A stretch of DNA of 64,000 bases. Source: Novosphingobium percolationis (GTDB taxonomy: Bacteria > Pseudomonadota > Alphaproteobacteria > Sphingomonadales > Sphingomonadaceae). Shown piece by piece: positions 18,598 to 27,162 of this stretch. Each line of letters begins with the position of its first letter. Position 1 is the first letter of the stretch. A program made the position numbers and the translations under genes. The DNA is taken from positions 682,001-746,000 of the forward strand of contig NZ_JAILYM010000002.1 in NCBI RefSeq assembly GCF_020179425.1. Reading direction: 5' to 3'. The notes beneath the pieces were generated by a model. It did no database searches. It was not told the origin of the DNA and saw only the letters and a program-made list of their open reading frames with translations.

Positions 18598-20529
18598 CTA
18601 CAGCACGAAGTCCGCCGCCGTCAGCGCGACCCGCCCGGTCAGCGACAGCGCGAAGTCGGCAAGTCCGTCGCCGTTCACGTCGCCCTGGATCAGCGTCCAG
18701 CTCGAACCGAGGCTATATCGCAACTCGCCCGCGTGCCCGGTAAAAGCGCCTTTGCCGAGCCAGGCGAAAGCATCGTTGGCGGTGCCGCTGCCTGCTCTGG
18801 CGTCGATCAGGGCAAGGTCGATGCGGTCGGCCTGCGCGCGGGAGAAATCGCTGATGGTGTCGGCGGTGGAGCGGGTCTTGCCGCCAAAGTCGGCGATCGC
18901 CTCGAACACGAAGCGATCTGCGCCGGTCCCGCCTGCAAGAATGTCCTTGCCGCGCCCGCCGGTCAGCACATCGGCCCCGCCGCCGCCGGAGATGTTGTCG
19001 GCGCCCGCTTCGCCATAGAGTTTGTCCGCGCCCGCGCCGCCGCCCAGCACGTCCCCGCCTGTGCCACCATAGAGCCGGTCGTTGCCATCGCCGCCCAGCA
19101 GCAGGTCGACACCTTCCTCGCCCCACAGTACGTCGTCGCCCTTGCCCCCCATCGCTCCGTCGTTGCCATCGCCGAGGCGAACGCGATTGGCGAAGCGGTC
19201 GCCCACGTAGGTGTCGGCATGGCCGTCCTCGAACGTGGTGACGACCGACAGCGCATGGTCGTTATAGGCCGCCGACAGTCCGATGATGCTGTGCTCCTCG
19301 TGCGCGCTGATCTGCGAGCCGAGGTTGAACAGCGCGTCGGCCTTGTCCTGCGATATGCCGGTCAGGTTCGAGAAGACGTCCGAGAAGAACTGCTTGACGT
19401 TGTCCTTGAACTTGCGGTCGTACTCGTTGACGTCGACCGGGGCGCCCGATCCGACCGAATCCATGCCCTCCTGCAGCAGCGAGAACGAGCGTTCGTGAAA
19501 GTCCTTCACGATCTCGCCTTTCGCCTGCACATCCTCGACCGTCTCCGACGATCCGAACACCGTCTCGATCAGCGGCGTCTTGATGTGGTCGTCGACGATC
19601 TTTTCCACCACCTGATCGACCAGTTCGCCCACGATCTTCGCGCCGGCCTCGCGCACGGCCTGCGTGGCCGTCAGGCCGGCGTCGATCCGGTCCTTGATCG
19701 CATTGGTGATCTCGGTCCACGTAGACGAACCGCCCTGGCCATCGTCGATGCTGGCCGTGCCGTCCTCGCCAAAGGTCAGCCCGCCCAGCGATGCCTTGAC
19801 CTCGGTTCCCTTGCCGTCCGGCGCGGCGGCGCTCGCCGCTTCGTATGTGGGGACATCCTGCACGAAATTGTCGGGCAGGGCGGTGTAGGGGTCCTGCGGG
19901 AACGTCGGGCCGACGGCATTGATCCAGTCGCCCCACGCGTCGTCGCGTTGCCCACCCACTTGTCCCACCGCCAGCAGGAAGCGGCCCTCGTCGGGGTCGT
20001 TGACGCCCGCATTGTGCAGGAACAGGCCCTTGCCGCCATCCACGACGACGTAGAGCTTGTCGTAATGCGTGACATAGCCGCTGAGGTCGGTCACGTCGGC
20101 GGGCAGGCCGGGCACGATGATCTTGGCAAAGTTGCTGATGATCGACTTGTCCGGATAGAGTTGGGGCAGCACCTCGTCCGGCTGGCTCTGCGCGCTTGCC
20201 AGAACGTTCATGCCCTCGTCGAAAAGGACGCCGTTGTGCGTGACGGTGTAGTGGCCGAAGATCTCGATCGACCCGATGAACACCTCGTCGGTGATCAGGA
20301 AGCCGCCATAATCGACCACGTCGGGCAGGGCAGACAGTTGCATGCCGACATAGCTTTTGGGAACTTCCGCGATCAACAGACCAAGCACGGGCAGTCCTTC
20401 GGAATCCGCCGCCGGACCTGAAAAGAAGTTCGTCTCGGTGCCTGACAGGATCGGCACGTTGACCAGTTCCGCGCTGGTGTACGAATAGACGCCGCCCGTA
20501 TCGGACGTGTCGGGCATGTAAAGGGCCAT
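18598..20529 (-). CDS. RTX (hemolysin-type calcium-binding) repeat protein
   Basis: This 643-residue protein is probably exported by a type I secretion system. Residues about 470-560 carry GGxGxDxUx nonapeptides (GGDGNDRLYGG, GGAGADKLYGE, GGGGADVLTGG, GGTGADRFVFE) that bind calcium. The C-terminal part (DTISDFSRAQADRIDLALID, DVNGDGLADFALSLTG, ending ADFVL) is typical of secreted RTX proteins and holds the secretion signal. The N-terminal 450 residues have no motif I recognise: an Asp/Val-rich, beta-like region, then a helical region about 250-400. No HlyB/HlyD/TolC genes adjoin it. Passenger function is unknown. Confidence 0.8.
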   Translation of the reverse strand: MALYMPDTSDTGGVYSYTSAELVNVPILSGTETNFFSGPAADSEGLPVLGLLIAEVPKSYVGMQLSALPDVVDYGGFLITDEVFIGSIEIFGHYTVTHNGVLFDEGMNVLASAQSQPDEVLPQLYPDKSIISNFAKIIVPGLPADVTDLSGYVTHYDKLYVVVDGGKGLFLHNAGVNDPDEGRFLLAVGQVGGQRDDAWGDWINAVGPTFPQDPYTALPDNFVQDVPTYEAASAAAPDGKGTEVKASLGGLTFGEDGTASIDDGQGGSSTWTEITNAIKDRIDAGLTATQAVREAGAKIVGELVDQVVEKIVDDHIKTPLIETVFGSSETVEDVQAKGEIVKDFHERSFSLLQEGMDSVGSGAPVDVNEYDRKFKDNVKQFFSDVFSNLTGISQDKADALFNLGSQISAHEEHSIIGLSAAYNDHALSVVTTFEDGHADTYVGDRFANRVRLGDGNDGAMGGKGDDVLWGEEGVDLLLGGDGNDRLYGGTGGDVLGGGAGADKLYGEAGADNISGGGGADVLTGGRGKDILAGGTGADRFVFEAIADFGGKTRSTADTISDFSRAQADRIDLALIDARAGSGTANDAFAWLGKGAFTGHAGELRYSLGSSWTLIQGDVNGDGLADFALSLTGRVALTAADFVL

Positions 20530-20614
20530 GGCCGGGACTCCACGCTATGTGGAAACTACTTATCCCAATTTGCACGATTGAACAAATGGCGCGCCTGTCT
20601 TGCTCTCCGGCCCG

Positions 20615-21406
20615 TCAGGCGGCGGTGCGGTGCTTGAAGAAGGCGATGACATCCTGCTCGACCTGCTTCGTCGCGCTGTCCGGTTCGTCGATCAGATGCC
20701 AGGTCAGCACCGAGTGCGGCGGGATCGGGGCGTTCGTGTTGGCGTCGGCATCGGGCAGTTCCACCGTCACGCAGCGTTCGCCGAAGGTCTCCTTCAGCAT
20801 GGCGAAGCGCTCGTCGGGGACAAAGCCGTCGCTGGGGAAGCGCAAGGCCATGATCGTCAGGTCTTCCTCCTTCAGCCGCCGTTTGGCGCAGGCGATCTCC
20901 TGCGCGCTGGCGTCGATCATGCCGGCGCCCTTCTTCCCCAGCGGCAGCGAGGGCTGCGACAGCACCGGGGCCACCACCGAAGGCTCGGTCATCATGGCGA
21001 GCGCAAACCCGCCGGTGAAGCACATCCCCACCGCGCCCACGCCCCGGCCACCGCAATCGGCGTGCGCCTTGCGCGCCAGCGCGCGCAGCCATTCAACGAT
21101 CGGGCTGGACCGGCCGTTGGCCCAGACGTTGAATTCGCGCCGGATGCAGATCCCGGCGATCATCTGCCCCATGGTGTAGAGCCGCCCCGGAATGCGCCCG
21201 TCCTCGCCGAACAGGCTGGGGCAATAGACGGTCATGCCCTGCGCCGCCACGCGATCGGCAAAGCGCAGCACTTGCGGGTGGAGGTTGGGCATTTCGTGCA
21301 TCACGATCACTGCGGGCCCATGCCCCTTGCGCCATACGCGGCGTGTCCACGGCCCGTCGGTGAATTCGAACGCCTCATACCCGGCGAAGGCCTGGCGGTT
21401 CTTCAT
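20615..21406 (-). CDS. Dienelactone hydrolase family protein
   Basis: This is a 263-residue alpha/beta-hydrolase with a Cys nucleophile in GMCFTGGFAL (Cys129), as in dienelactone hydrolases. The acidic residue in MHEMPNLHPQ near 38 fits the Glu that activates the Cys, and a late Asp/His pair is expected in DGFVPDERF and VLTWHLIDEP. No signal peptide is present. The ATG was chosen because GGAG lies 7 bp upstream; the longer frame adds 29 residues without family similarity. The physiological substrate may be a lactone or ester; ring-cleavage genes are not adjacent, so a catabolic role is not implied. Confidence 0.82.
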   Translation of the reverse strand: MKNRQAFAGYEAFEFTDGPWTRRVWRKGHGPAVIVMHEMPNLHPQVLRFADRVAAQGMTVYCPSLFGEDGRIPGRLYTMGQMIAGICIRREFNVWANGRSSPIVEWLRALARKAHADCGGRGVGAVGMCFTGGFALAMMTEPSVVAPVLSQPSLPLGKKGAGMIDASAQEIACAKRRLKEEDLTIMALRFPSDGFVPDERFAMLKETFGERCVTVELPDADANTNAPIPPHSVLTWHLIDEPDSATKQVEQDVIAFFKHRTAA

Positions 21407-21523
21407 GGGCACTCTCCCCGTTTGCCCGGGCAGTGTGACGGTTTGCGCGCGGTCTGGCAAACGCAGGCTCGGCCACGGAGGAGGAATTTGCAAAACGACG
21501 GGTTCTACTTATACCCCGGTTTC

Positions 21524-22858
21524 ATGCGAAACCTTGTCCGTCCGGCCATCGCCGTGCTTGCCGCCGCGCCGTGTGCGCTTTCCGTCCCCGCCAAGGCAGC
21601 CGATTCCGTCGCGTGGGACATCGTCGCGGGCCTTACTACCGAGGTTGGCCAGCGCCTCGCCGGCAGCGAGGCTGAGTCGCGCGCGCGCGACTGGGGCGCG
21701 GAAAAGCTCAAGGCGCTGGGCTTCCGGAACGTCAGGATCGAGCCGTTCCCGATCCGTGGCTACGTGCGCGGAATCGACAAGGCGCGGATCATCGCGCCCG
21801 TGCCGCAGGCGCTGGCAGTGACCGCGCTCGGCTATAGCGGCGCAACCCCCGACAAGGGCATCGAGGGCGAGGTCGTCTATTTCCCCACGCTCGCCGCGCT
21901 GAAGGCCGCGCCCGATGGTTCGCTCACCGGCCGGATCGCCTTCATCGACCACGCCATGCGCGCCGCGCAGGATGGCTCGGGCTATGGCCCCTATGGCCAG
22001 GTCCGGCGCGAGGGACCGGGCGTTGCCGCGCGCAAGGGCGCGCTAGCCGTGGTGATCCGCTCGGTCGGCACCGACAGCCACCGCAACCCGCACACCGGCG
22101 TCACCAGCTGGCCCGAAGGCGTGAAGCCGATCCCCGCAGGTGCGGTATCCAACCCCGATGCCGACCTGATCGCGCGGCTGGCGGGCATGGGCAAGCCGCT
22201 GCGCCTTGCGCTGACGCTGACCGGCAAGACCGTGGACGGCCTGCCTTCGGGCAATGTCGTGGCCGATCTGCCGGGCCGCGATCCTGCGCTGCCCCCGGTG
22301 CTGGTGGGCTGCCATCTCGATAGCTGGGACCTGGGCACCGGCGCCATCGACGATGCCTCGGGCTGCGCCATCGTCACTGCCGCGGCGCTGCGCACGCAAG
22401 TACAGGGGCAGACCTTGCGCACCATCCGCGTGTTGTGGGCAGGTTCGGAGGAAATCGGCGGCTTCGGCGGCGAGGCCTATGCCAAGGCGCATGCCGAGCC
22501 CCACGCGCTCGCCATGGAAAGCGATTTCGGTGCCGACCGTGTGTGGCGCGTGCAGACGAAATTCGCGCCCGCCGACAAGGCGCTGGCCGACCGCATTGTC
22601 GCCGCGCTCGGGGTGATGGGCGTGGTCGCGGGCCGGGGCAGCGCGAACGGCGGCACCGATGTCGAGCCGGTGATCGCAAAGCAGAAGCTGGCGGTGGTCG
22701 ATCTCGGCCAGGACGGCACGCACTACTTCGACCTGCACCACACGCCCGACGACACGCTCGACAAGGTCGACCCCGCCGCGCTCGAACAGAACGTCGTGGC
22801 GTGGACGCAAGTGCTGGCCATCGTCGCCAACGCAGACTCCATCGCGTCGACAGAGTAG
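21524..22858 (+). CDS. Secreted M28 family zinc peptidase
   Basis: This 444-residue protein has an N-terminal signal peptide (MRNLVRPAIAVLAAAPCALSVPAKA) and an M28 aminopeptidase-type catalytic domain. The zinc ligands and catalytic acids are in GCHLDSWDLGTGAIDDASGC (His and Asp), GSEEIGGFGG (Glu pair), ESDFG (Asp) and LHHTPDDTLDK (His). A PA-like insert occupies roughly 100-220. An in-frame TTG at 21488 has the better ribosome site (GGAGGAGGA just before it) and would add 12 residues ahead of the signal peptide, so the exact start is uncertain. It probably cleaves peptides in the periplasm. Confidence 0.85.
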   Translation: MRNLVRPAIAVLAAAPCALSVPAKAADSVAWDIVAGLTTEVGQRLAGSEAESRARDWGAEKLKALGFRNVRIEPFPIRGYVRGIDKARIIAPVPQALAVTALGYSGATPDKGIEGEVVYFPTLAALKAAPDGSLTGRIAFIDHAMRAAQDGSGYGPYGQVRREGPGVAARKGALAVVIRSVGTDSHRNPHTGVTSWPEGVKPIPAGAVSNPDADLIARLAGMGKPLRLALTLTGKTVDGLPSGNVVADLPGRDPALPPVLVGCHLDSWDLGTGAIDDASGCAIVTAAALRTQVQGQTLRTIRVLWAGSEEIGGFGGEAYAKAHAEPHALAMESDFGADRVWRVQTKFAPADKALADRIVAALGVMGVVAGRGSANGGTDVEPVIAKQKLAVVDLGQDGTHYFDLHHTPDDTLDKVDPAALEQNVVAWTQVLAIVANADSIASTE

Positions 22859-22902
22859 GAGCTCAATCCGCGGACCGGTGGGTGATGGGCGGCGGCAGCC
22901 CG

Positions 22903-23907
22903 CTACCCTTCCGCAAACTCGACCAGGCTCGTCACCCCGCCCACGTTTTCCACGCGCATCGTACCGCCCAGTTGCGCCACGAAGCCCTGGATGATTGCGG
23001 TGCCAAGGCCCCGGCGCACCGGGGCCTGTTCAGCGGGGGCGGGCAGGCCGCGTCCGTTGTCTGCGACGGTCAGGCGCAGCCGGTTGTCGCCGATGCGTTC
23101 GATCACCACGCGCACGGCGGGGGCGGGGTGGCCGTCGAAGGCGTGCTTGAAGCTGTTGCCGAGGAGTTCGCTGATCAGGAGCACCAGCGTCATCAGTCGC
23201 CCGATTTCGAGCCGCGCGTCGGCCACGTCGACCTGGACCTGAACGTCGCCCGCCGTCCACACGCCGCGCGCGTGGTCCACCGCGCGGCGGATCTGCTGCG
23301 CCAGCGGCAGGTCGAGCGCGTTCGGGTCGTAGAGCTGGCGATGGACTTCGCCCATCAGTTCGATGCGTTCGTTGGCGCGGTCGATGGCGTCGAGCGCGCT
23401 TGGTGGGTTCGCGGCGATCTGGCGGCGTTGCAGGCGCAACATCGAAGCAACGGTGGCAAGGTTGTTGGCGACGCGGTGCTGCAGCTCCTTGAACAGCAGC
23501 GTCTGCATCTGCGTCAGTTGCGTCAGTCGCGCCTCGCTCGCTTCGAGTTGGCGCTGGCGATGAACCAGCCCGTCGATCAGCACGATGTCGATCGCCACCA
23601 CGAACAGGTAGAACAGCATGGCGGTCACGCGTCCGCCGCTCAGGTCGAAGCTGTGGAAGGGGGGCACGAAGTAGTAGAGCGCGGCAAGGCCGCTCAACAG
23701 CGCGCAGACAATGCCCGGGCCGCGTCCGGCAAGAAGCGTCGCAAGGATGACGCCCGGAAAGAAGGTGAGGAACGGGAAACCCGGCGGCAACCAGTTATCC
23801 GCCGCGAGCCGCACCGAAAAACTGACCAGAAACAGGCCGACGCCCGCCGCGTATCCGGCAAGTCGGCCGCGTATCGGCTGCAATAGTTTTCGCGGCAGGT
23901 AAGGCAT
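22903..23907 (-). CDS. Sensor histidine kinase, DUF4118 + HisKA_2
   Basis: This 334-residue membrane kinase has four predicted membrane segments in the DUF4118/KdpD-like module (about 18-110; LLAGRGPGIVCALLSGLAAL is typical), then a HisKA_2 dimerisation domain with the phospho-acceptor in FKELQHRVANNLATVASML (His144). A HATPase domain follows with the N box ELLGNSFKHAF and the G box DNGRGLP. I prefer the ATG at 23907, with AAGG upstream; a TTG at 23955 would lie inside the terminator stem of the thiolase gene. No response regulator adjoins it. In sphingomonads such kinases often feed the general stress response, an inference here. Confidence 0.85.
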   Translation of the reverse strand: MPYLPRKLLQPIRGRLAGYAAGVGLFLVSFSVRLAADNWLPPGFPFLTFFPGVILATLLAGRGPGIVCALLSGLAALYYFVPPFHSFDLSGGRVTAMLFYLFVVAIDIVLIDGLVHRQRQLEASEARLTQLTQMQTLLFKELQHRVANNLATVASMLRLQRRQIAANPPSALDAIDRANERIELMGEVHRQLYDPNALDLPLAQQIRRAVDHARGVWTAGDVQVQVDVADARLEIGRLMTLVLLISELLGNSFKHAFDGHPAPAVRVVIERIGDNRLRLTVADNGRGLPAPAEQAPVRRGLGTAIIQGFVAQLGGTMRVENVGGVTSLVEFAEG

Positions 23908-23951
23908 ATATGCCTTGAGACTGCCCGCTAATCGTTTCCTTTGCAACTGCA

Positions 23952-24001
23952 ACAAGGCCCGGATCGGCCGACGCGCGATGCGCCTGCCGTCCGGGCCTTG
24001 T
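23952..24001 (-). terminator. Terminator after the thiolase gene
   Basis: A 12-bp perfect inverted repeat, ACAAGGCCCGGA (23952-23963) with TCCGGGCCTTGT (23990-24001), encloses a 26-nt segment. It begins 14 bp after the thiolase stop. The U-rich tail is weak on both strands. Confidence 0.55.
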
Positions 24002-24014
24002 CTTTATTGCACGA

Positions 24015-25262
24015 TCAGATGCGTTCGATGATGATCGCAGGGGCCATGCCGCCCGCGGCGCACATCGTGATCAGGCCGTAGCGGCCACCCGTGCGCTCCA
24101 GTTCGTCGAGCGTGGTGCCGATCAGCATCGAGCCGGTCGCGCCGATCGGGTGGCCCAGCGCCATCGCGCCGCCGTTCGGGTTGACCTTGGTGCGGTCGAG
24201 GTGAAGGTCGCGGATGAACTTTTCCGCCACCACGGCGAAGGCTTCGTTGATTTCCCAGTGGTCGATGTCCTCGACCTTGAGGCCAGCCTTCTCCAGCACC
24301 TTCTTCGCCGCAGGGACCGGGGCGTTGAGCATCAGCGTGGGATCATCGCCCTGGTTGGCATAGGCCACGACGCGGCCGCGCGGCTTCAGGCCATGCTTTT
24401 CGGCATAGGCGGGCGAGGTGATCAGCAGTGCAGCCGCGCCATCGACCACGCCCGAGCTGTTGCCGGCATGGTGCACGCCCTTGAATTCCAGGTCGGGGTA
24501 GCGGCGCAGGATCTGCTTGCGGAAGGTGGTGCCGCCAATGTCGAAGTCGGCGATGGCGTCGAAGCTGGCCTTCAGCGAGGCGAGGCCCTCGGCGGTGGTT
24601 TCGGGACGCGGGAACTCTTCATGGTCGAGCGCGACCGAGCCGTCTTCGTTGTAGACGGTGACCAGCGACTTGTCGAAGCGGCCTTCGCGGATCGCGCGGT
24701 CGGCGCGTTCCTGGCTGACCAGCGCCAGCGCGTCGAGTTCCTCGCGGGTGATGCCTTCCAGCGCGGCGATGGCGTCGCCGCACACGCCTTGGTGCGACTG
24801 CGGGTGGATCGCGTCGAGCGCGGCGTTGCCCGAACCCATGCCCAGCGGCTTGATCCCGGCGTTGGCCTGTTCCGCGCCGTGGCTGGCGGTGAAGCTCATC
24901 ATCTCGGTGCCGCCCGCGATCACGCAGTCTTCCATGCCCGACATGACTGCTGCCGCGGCAAGGTTCACCGAGGTGATGCCGCCGCCGCAGAAGCGATCGA
25001 GCGTGGTGCCCGATGCGGTGATGTCATAGCCCGCAGCCAGCGCCGACATGCGGCCAAGGTCACCGCCCTGCTTGCCGACCTGCGACGACGTCGACCAGAT
25101 GATGTCGTCGACGGTCGAGGTGTCGAGGTTGTTGCGGTCCTTGATCGCCTTGAGGCAGGTCGCGGCGAGATGCTGGGGGTGCAGGTGCGACAGCGCGCCC
25201 TTGCCCGGCTTGCCGATGCCGCGCGGGGTGCGCACGGCGTCGATGATATAGGCTTCGGCCAT
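24015..25262 (-). CDS. Acetyl-CoA C-acyltransferase (thiolase)
   Basis: This 415-residue thiolase catalyses CoA-dependent cleavage of 3-ketoacyl-CoA or the reverse condensation of acetyl-CoA units. The acyl-bearing Cys is Cys92 (LDRFCGGG), the activating His is His371 (GHPIGATG), and the second Cys is Cys401 ([15 protein letters not shown]). NEAFAVV is also conserved. The length and GGMAPA ending fit the degradative/acetyl-CoA acetyltransferase group, but chain-length preference cannot be read. It is divergent from an M20 amidohydrolase; the gap holds two inverted repeats. No fadB-type partner adjoins it. Confidence 0.9.
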   Translation of the reverse strand: MAEAYIIDAVRTPRGIGKPGKGALSHLHPQHLAATCLKAIKDRNNLDTSTVDDIIWSTSSQVGKQGGDLGRMSALAAGYDITASGTTLDRFCGGGITSVNLAAAAVMSGMEDCVIAGGTEMMSFTASHGAEQANAGIKPLGMGSGNAALDAIHPQSHQGVCGDAIAALEGITREELDALALVSQERADRAIREGRFDKSLVTVYNEDGSVALDHEEFPRPETTAEGLASLKASFDAIADFDIGGTTFRKQILRRYPDLEFKGVHHAGNSSGVVDGAAALLITSPAYAEKHGLKPRGRVVAYANQGDDPTLMLNAPVPAAKKVLEKAGLKVEDIDHWEINEAFAVVAEKFIRDLHLDRTKVNPNGGAMALGHPIGATGSMLIGTTLDELERTGGRYGLITMCAAGGMAPAIIIERI

Positions 25263-25324
25263 GGTTCTCTCCTCAACAGTCCGGCGAGACCCCCCGATGG
25301 GGCCGGCAATGAGTCCCGGTCTTG

Positions 25325-25372
25325 TTTAAGCGAACGATTAAAGGGTGGGTGTGCTTTACGCAAGGGTAAAGC
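25325..25372. promoter_or_regulatory. Inverted repeats in the thiolase/amidohydrolase divergent region
   Basis: TTTAA-N8-TTAAA (about 25325-25342) is followed by GCTTTAC (25353-25359) with GTAAAGC (25366-25372), a perfect 7-bp repeat around 6 nt. On the thiolase strand TTGCGT and TAATCG lie 17 bp apart and overlap both repeats. A TetR-type repressor binding here would be usual for fatty-acid genes, but that is inference. Confidence 0.35.
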
Positions 25373-25439
25373 GCGCGCTCTCGACAGGGAGGTGGGCCCG
25401 ACCTTATGGAAGTGCTTCCAGATCAAGGAATCCGCAGCG

Positions 25440-26636
25440 ATGTCAGCCGACCTGCTCGAAGGCGCCCGCGCCCTGTCCGACCGCATCGTGGCCCTGCGCC
25501 GCGCGATCCACGCCGAACCGGAACTCGGGCTGCACACGCCCAAGACGCGCGATAAAGTGCGCGCCGCGCTTGCCCACTTGCCGCTCGACTGGCGCGAAGG
25601 GCCGTCCACCACTGGCCTCGTTGCCACGCTGAAAGGCGCGGCAGGCGAAGGCCGCACGGTCCTGCTGCGCGGTGACATGGACGCGCTGCCGATGCCCGAG
25701 GAAACCGGCCTGCCGTTCGCTTCGACCATCCCCGGCGCGATGCACGCCTGCGGCCACGATACCCACACCGCGATGCTGGCAGGCGCGGCGGAGCTGCTGT
25801 GCGGGATGCGCGACCAGCTTTCGGGCACAATCCAGTTCATGTTCCAGCCCGGCGAGGAAGGCTACCACGGCGCGCGCTTCATGCTCGACGATGGGCTGAT
25901 CGATCCGCTGCCCGATGCCGCCTTCGCGCTGCACATCATGCCCGATAGTCCGCACGGCCTGGTCGCGGGGCGCGCAGGCGCGCTGATGGCGTCCGCGGAC
26001 CAGTTCGACATCGTGGTCGAAGGGCGTGGCGGCCACGCCTCGATGCCGCACCAGACGCGCGATCCCGTGCCTGTCGCTTGCGAGATCGTCACCGCGTTGC
26101 AGGCCATGGTCACGCGCAAGTTTCCGGTGTCCGATCCGGTGGTCGTCACCGTCGCGCGGATCGAGGCAGGGACCGCGCACAACGTCATCGCCGATCGCGC
26201 CAGCCTGAAAGGCACGATGCGCACGCTTTCGCCCGGAAACCGCACGCGCCTGCACCATGAGATCGAGCGGCTGGCGACGCTGATCGCCGCCGCGCACGAC
26301 ATGACCGCCGCCGTCCGCATCGAGCAGGGCTTCCCGGTCACGGTCTGCGACGAACGCGCGGTGGCGCTGGGCGAGGCGGTGGTCGAGGCCCTGGCCGGCC
26401 CCGGCAAATTCCATCGCCTGTCGCATCCGATCATGGGGGCGGAAGACTTCTCCTACGTGCTGGAAAAGGCGCCGGGGGCGATGTTCTTCCTCGGCGTATC
26501 CCACGAAGGCGACGACTGGCGGCAGTGCTGCGGCATCCATTCCACGCGCATGATGGTCGATGAAAGCGTGCTGCCGCTCGGCACTGCCCTGCTCGCCGGA
26601 TGCGCCACCCGTTTCCTCAAGGAAGGTTTTGCATGA
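25440..26636 (+). CDS. M20D family metallo-amidohydrolase
   Basis: This 398-residue enzyme belongs to the M20 peptidase/N-acyl amino acid amidohydrolase family (HipO/AbgB-like), which releases carboxylates from N-acyl amino acids. The metal-binding residues are in MHACGHDTHTAML (Cys104, His106) and FQPGEEGYHGA (Glu139, Glu140), with a dimerisation-domain His in GGHASMPHQTRDP and a late His in LSHPIMGAEDFSYVL. AAGGA lies upstream of the ATG, which is the family's usual start; the frame is open for over 1 kb before it only because of base composition. Its stop overlaps the following thioesterase start (ATGA), so the two are coupled. Confidence 0.88.
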   Translation: MSADLLEGARALSDRIVALRRAIHAEPELGLHTPKTRDKVRAALAHLPLDWREGPSTTGLVATLKGAAGEGRTVLLRGDMDALPMPEETGLPFASTIPGAMHACGHDTHTAMLAGAAELLCGMRDQLSGTIQFMFQPGEEGYHGARFMLDDGLIDPLPDAAFALHIMPDSPHGLVAGRAGALMASADQFDIVVEGRGGHASMPHQTRDPVPVACEIVTALQAMVTRKFPVSDPVVVTVARIEAGTAHNVIADRASLKGTMRTLSPGNRTRLHHEIERLATLIAAAHDMTAAVRIEQGFPVTVCDERAVALGEAVVEALAGPGKFHRLSHPIMGAEDFSYVLEKAPGAMFFLGVSHEGDDWRQCCGIHSTRMMVDESVLPLGTALLAGCATRFLKEGFA

Positions 26637-27067
26637 TCTGGTTCGGTGACAAGGCGCCCGACGAGAACTACCTGCGCAACAGCTTCAAGGTCGCCATGCC
26701 CGGCTTTCTGGGCATCGAGTTCGTGGCGATCGACGACAATTCGCTCACGCTGCGCATGCCGGTGACGGAAAAGGTCCACCAGCCGTTTGGTCGGCTGCAT
26801 GGCGGTGCGTCGGTGGTTCTTGCCGAAACCGCAGGCTCGATGGCGGCGGCGTTCTGCGTCGATCCGGCGCAGTTCGCCTGCGTCGGCATGGAGATCAACG
26901 CCAACCATATCCGCCCGGTGCGCGATGGCTGGGTCTATGCCAGCGCCACGCCCGAAGCGATCGGCCGCACCACGCAAGTCTGGTCGATCCGCATCCGCGA
27001 CGAGGCCGACCGCCTTGTCTGCATCTCGCGCCTGACGGTCGCGGTGATCCCGGTCGAGCGCAAATAG
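26633..27067 (+). CDS. PaaI-type hotdog thioesterase
   Basis: This 144-residue hotdog-fold acyl-CoA thioesterase resembles PaaI/MenI. The signature is QPFGRLHGGASVVLAETAGSMAA, in which the HGG loop and the following acid lie at the active site, and a conserved NANHIRPVRDGWVYA strand follows. The ATG overlaps the amidohydrolase stop and has AAGGAAGG about 7 bp upstream. The pair suggests release of acyl groups from amides and CoA in one catabolic or detoxifying route, but the substrate is not known. A short GNRA-loop terminator follows. Confidence 0.85.
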   Translation: MIWFGDKAPDENYLRNSFKVAMPGFLGIEFVAIDDNSLTLRMPVTEKVHQPFGRLHGGASVVLAETAGSMAAAFCVDPAQFACVGMEINANHIRPVRDGWVYASATPEAIGRTTQVWSIRIRDEADRLVCISRLTVAVIPVERK

Positions 27068-27072
27068 CCACC

Positions 27073-27090
27073 TGCCCGAAAGGGCATTTT
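27073..27090 (+). terminator. Short terminator after the thioesterase gene
   Basis: TGCCC pairs with GGGCA across a GAAA tetraloop and is followed directly by TTTT. The stem is only 5 bp but stable for its size. Confidence 0.55.
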
Positions 27091-27162
27091 GCACCGTATG
27101 ACGGAATTTTGATGGACGGCAGGGAACCCCGGTCAGGTTCAACGCATTGACGCGCAAGGGGA

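Noticed and set aside
24150..25439. Long upstream extension of the M20 amidohydrolase frame
   Set aside because: It lies antisense to the thiolase gene. The family N-terminus and a ribosome site are at 25440.
27119..27150. EcfG general-stress promoter before the LOV kinase
   Set aside because: GGAAC is present, but no CGTT occurs 16-18 bp downstream.
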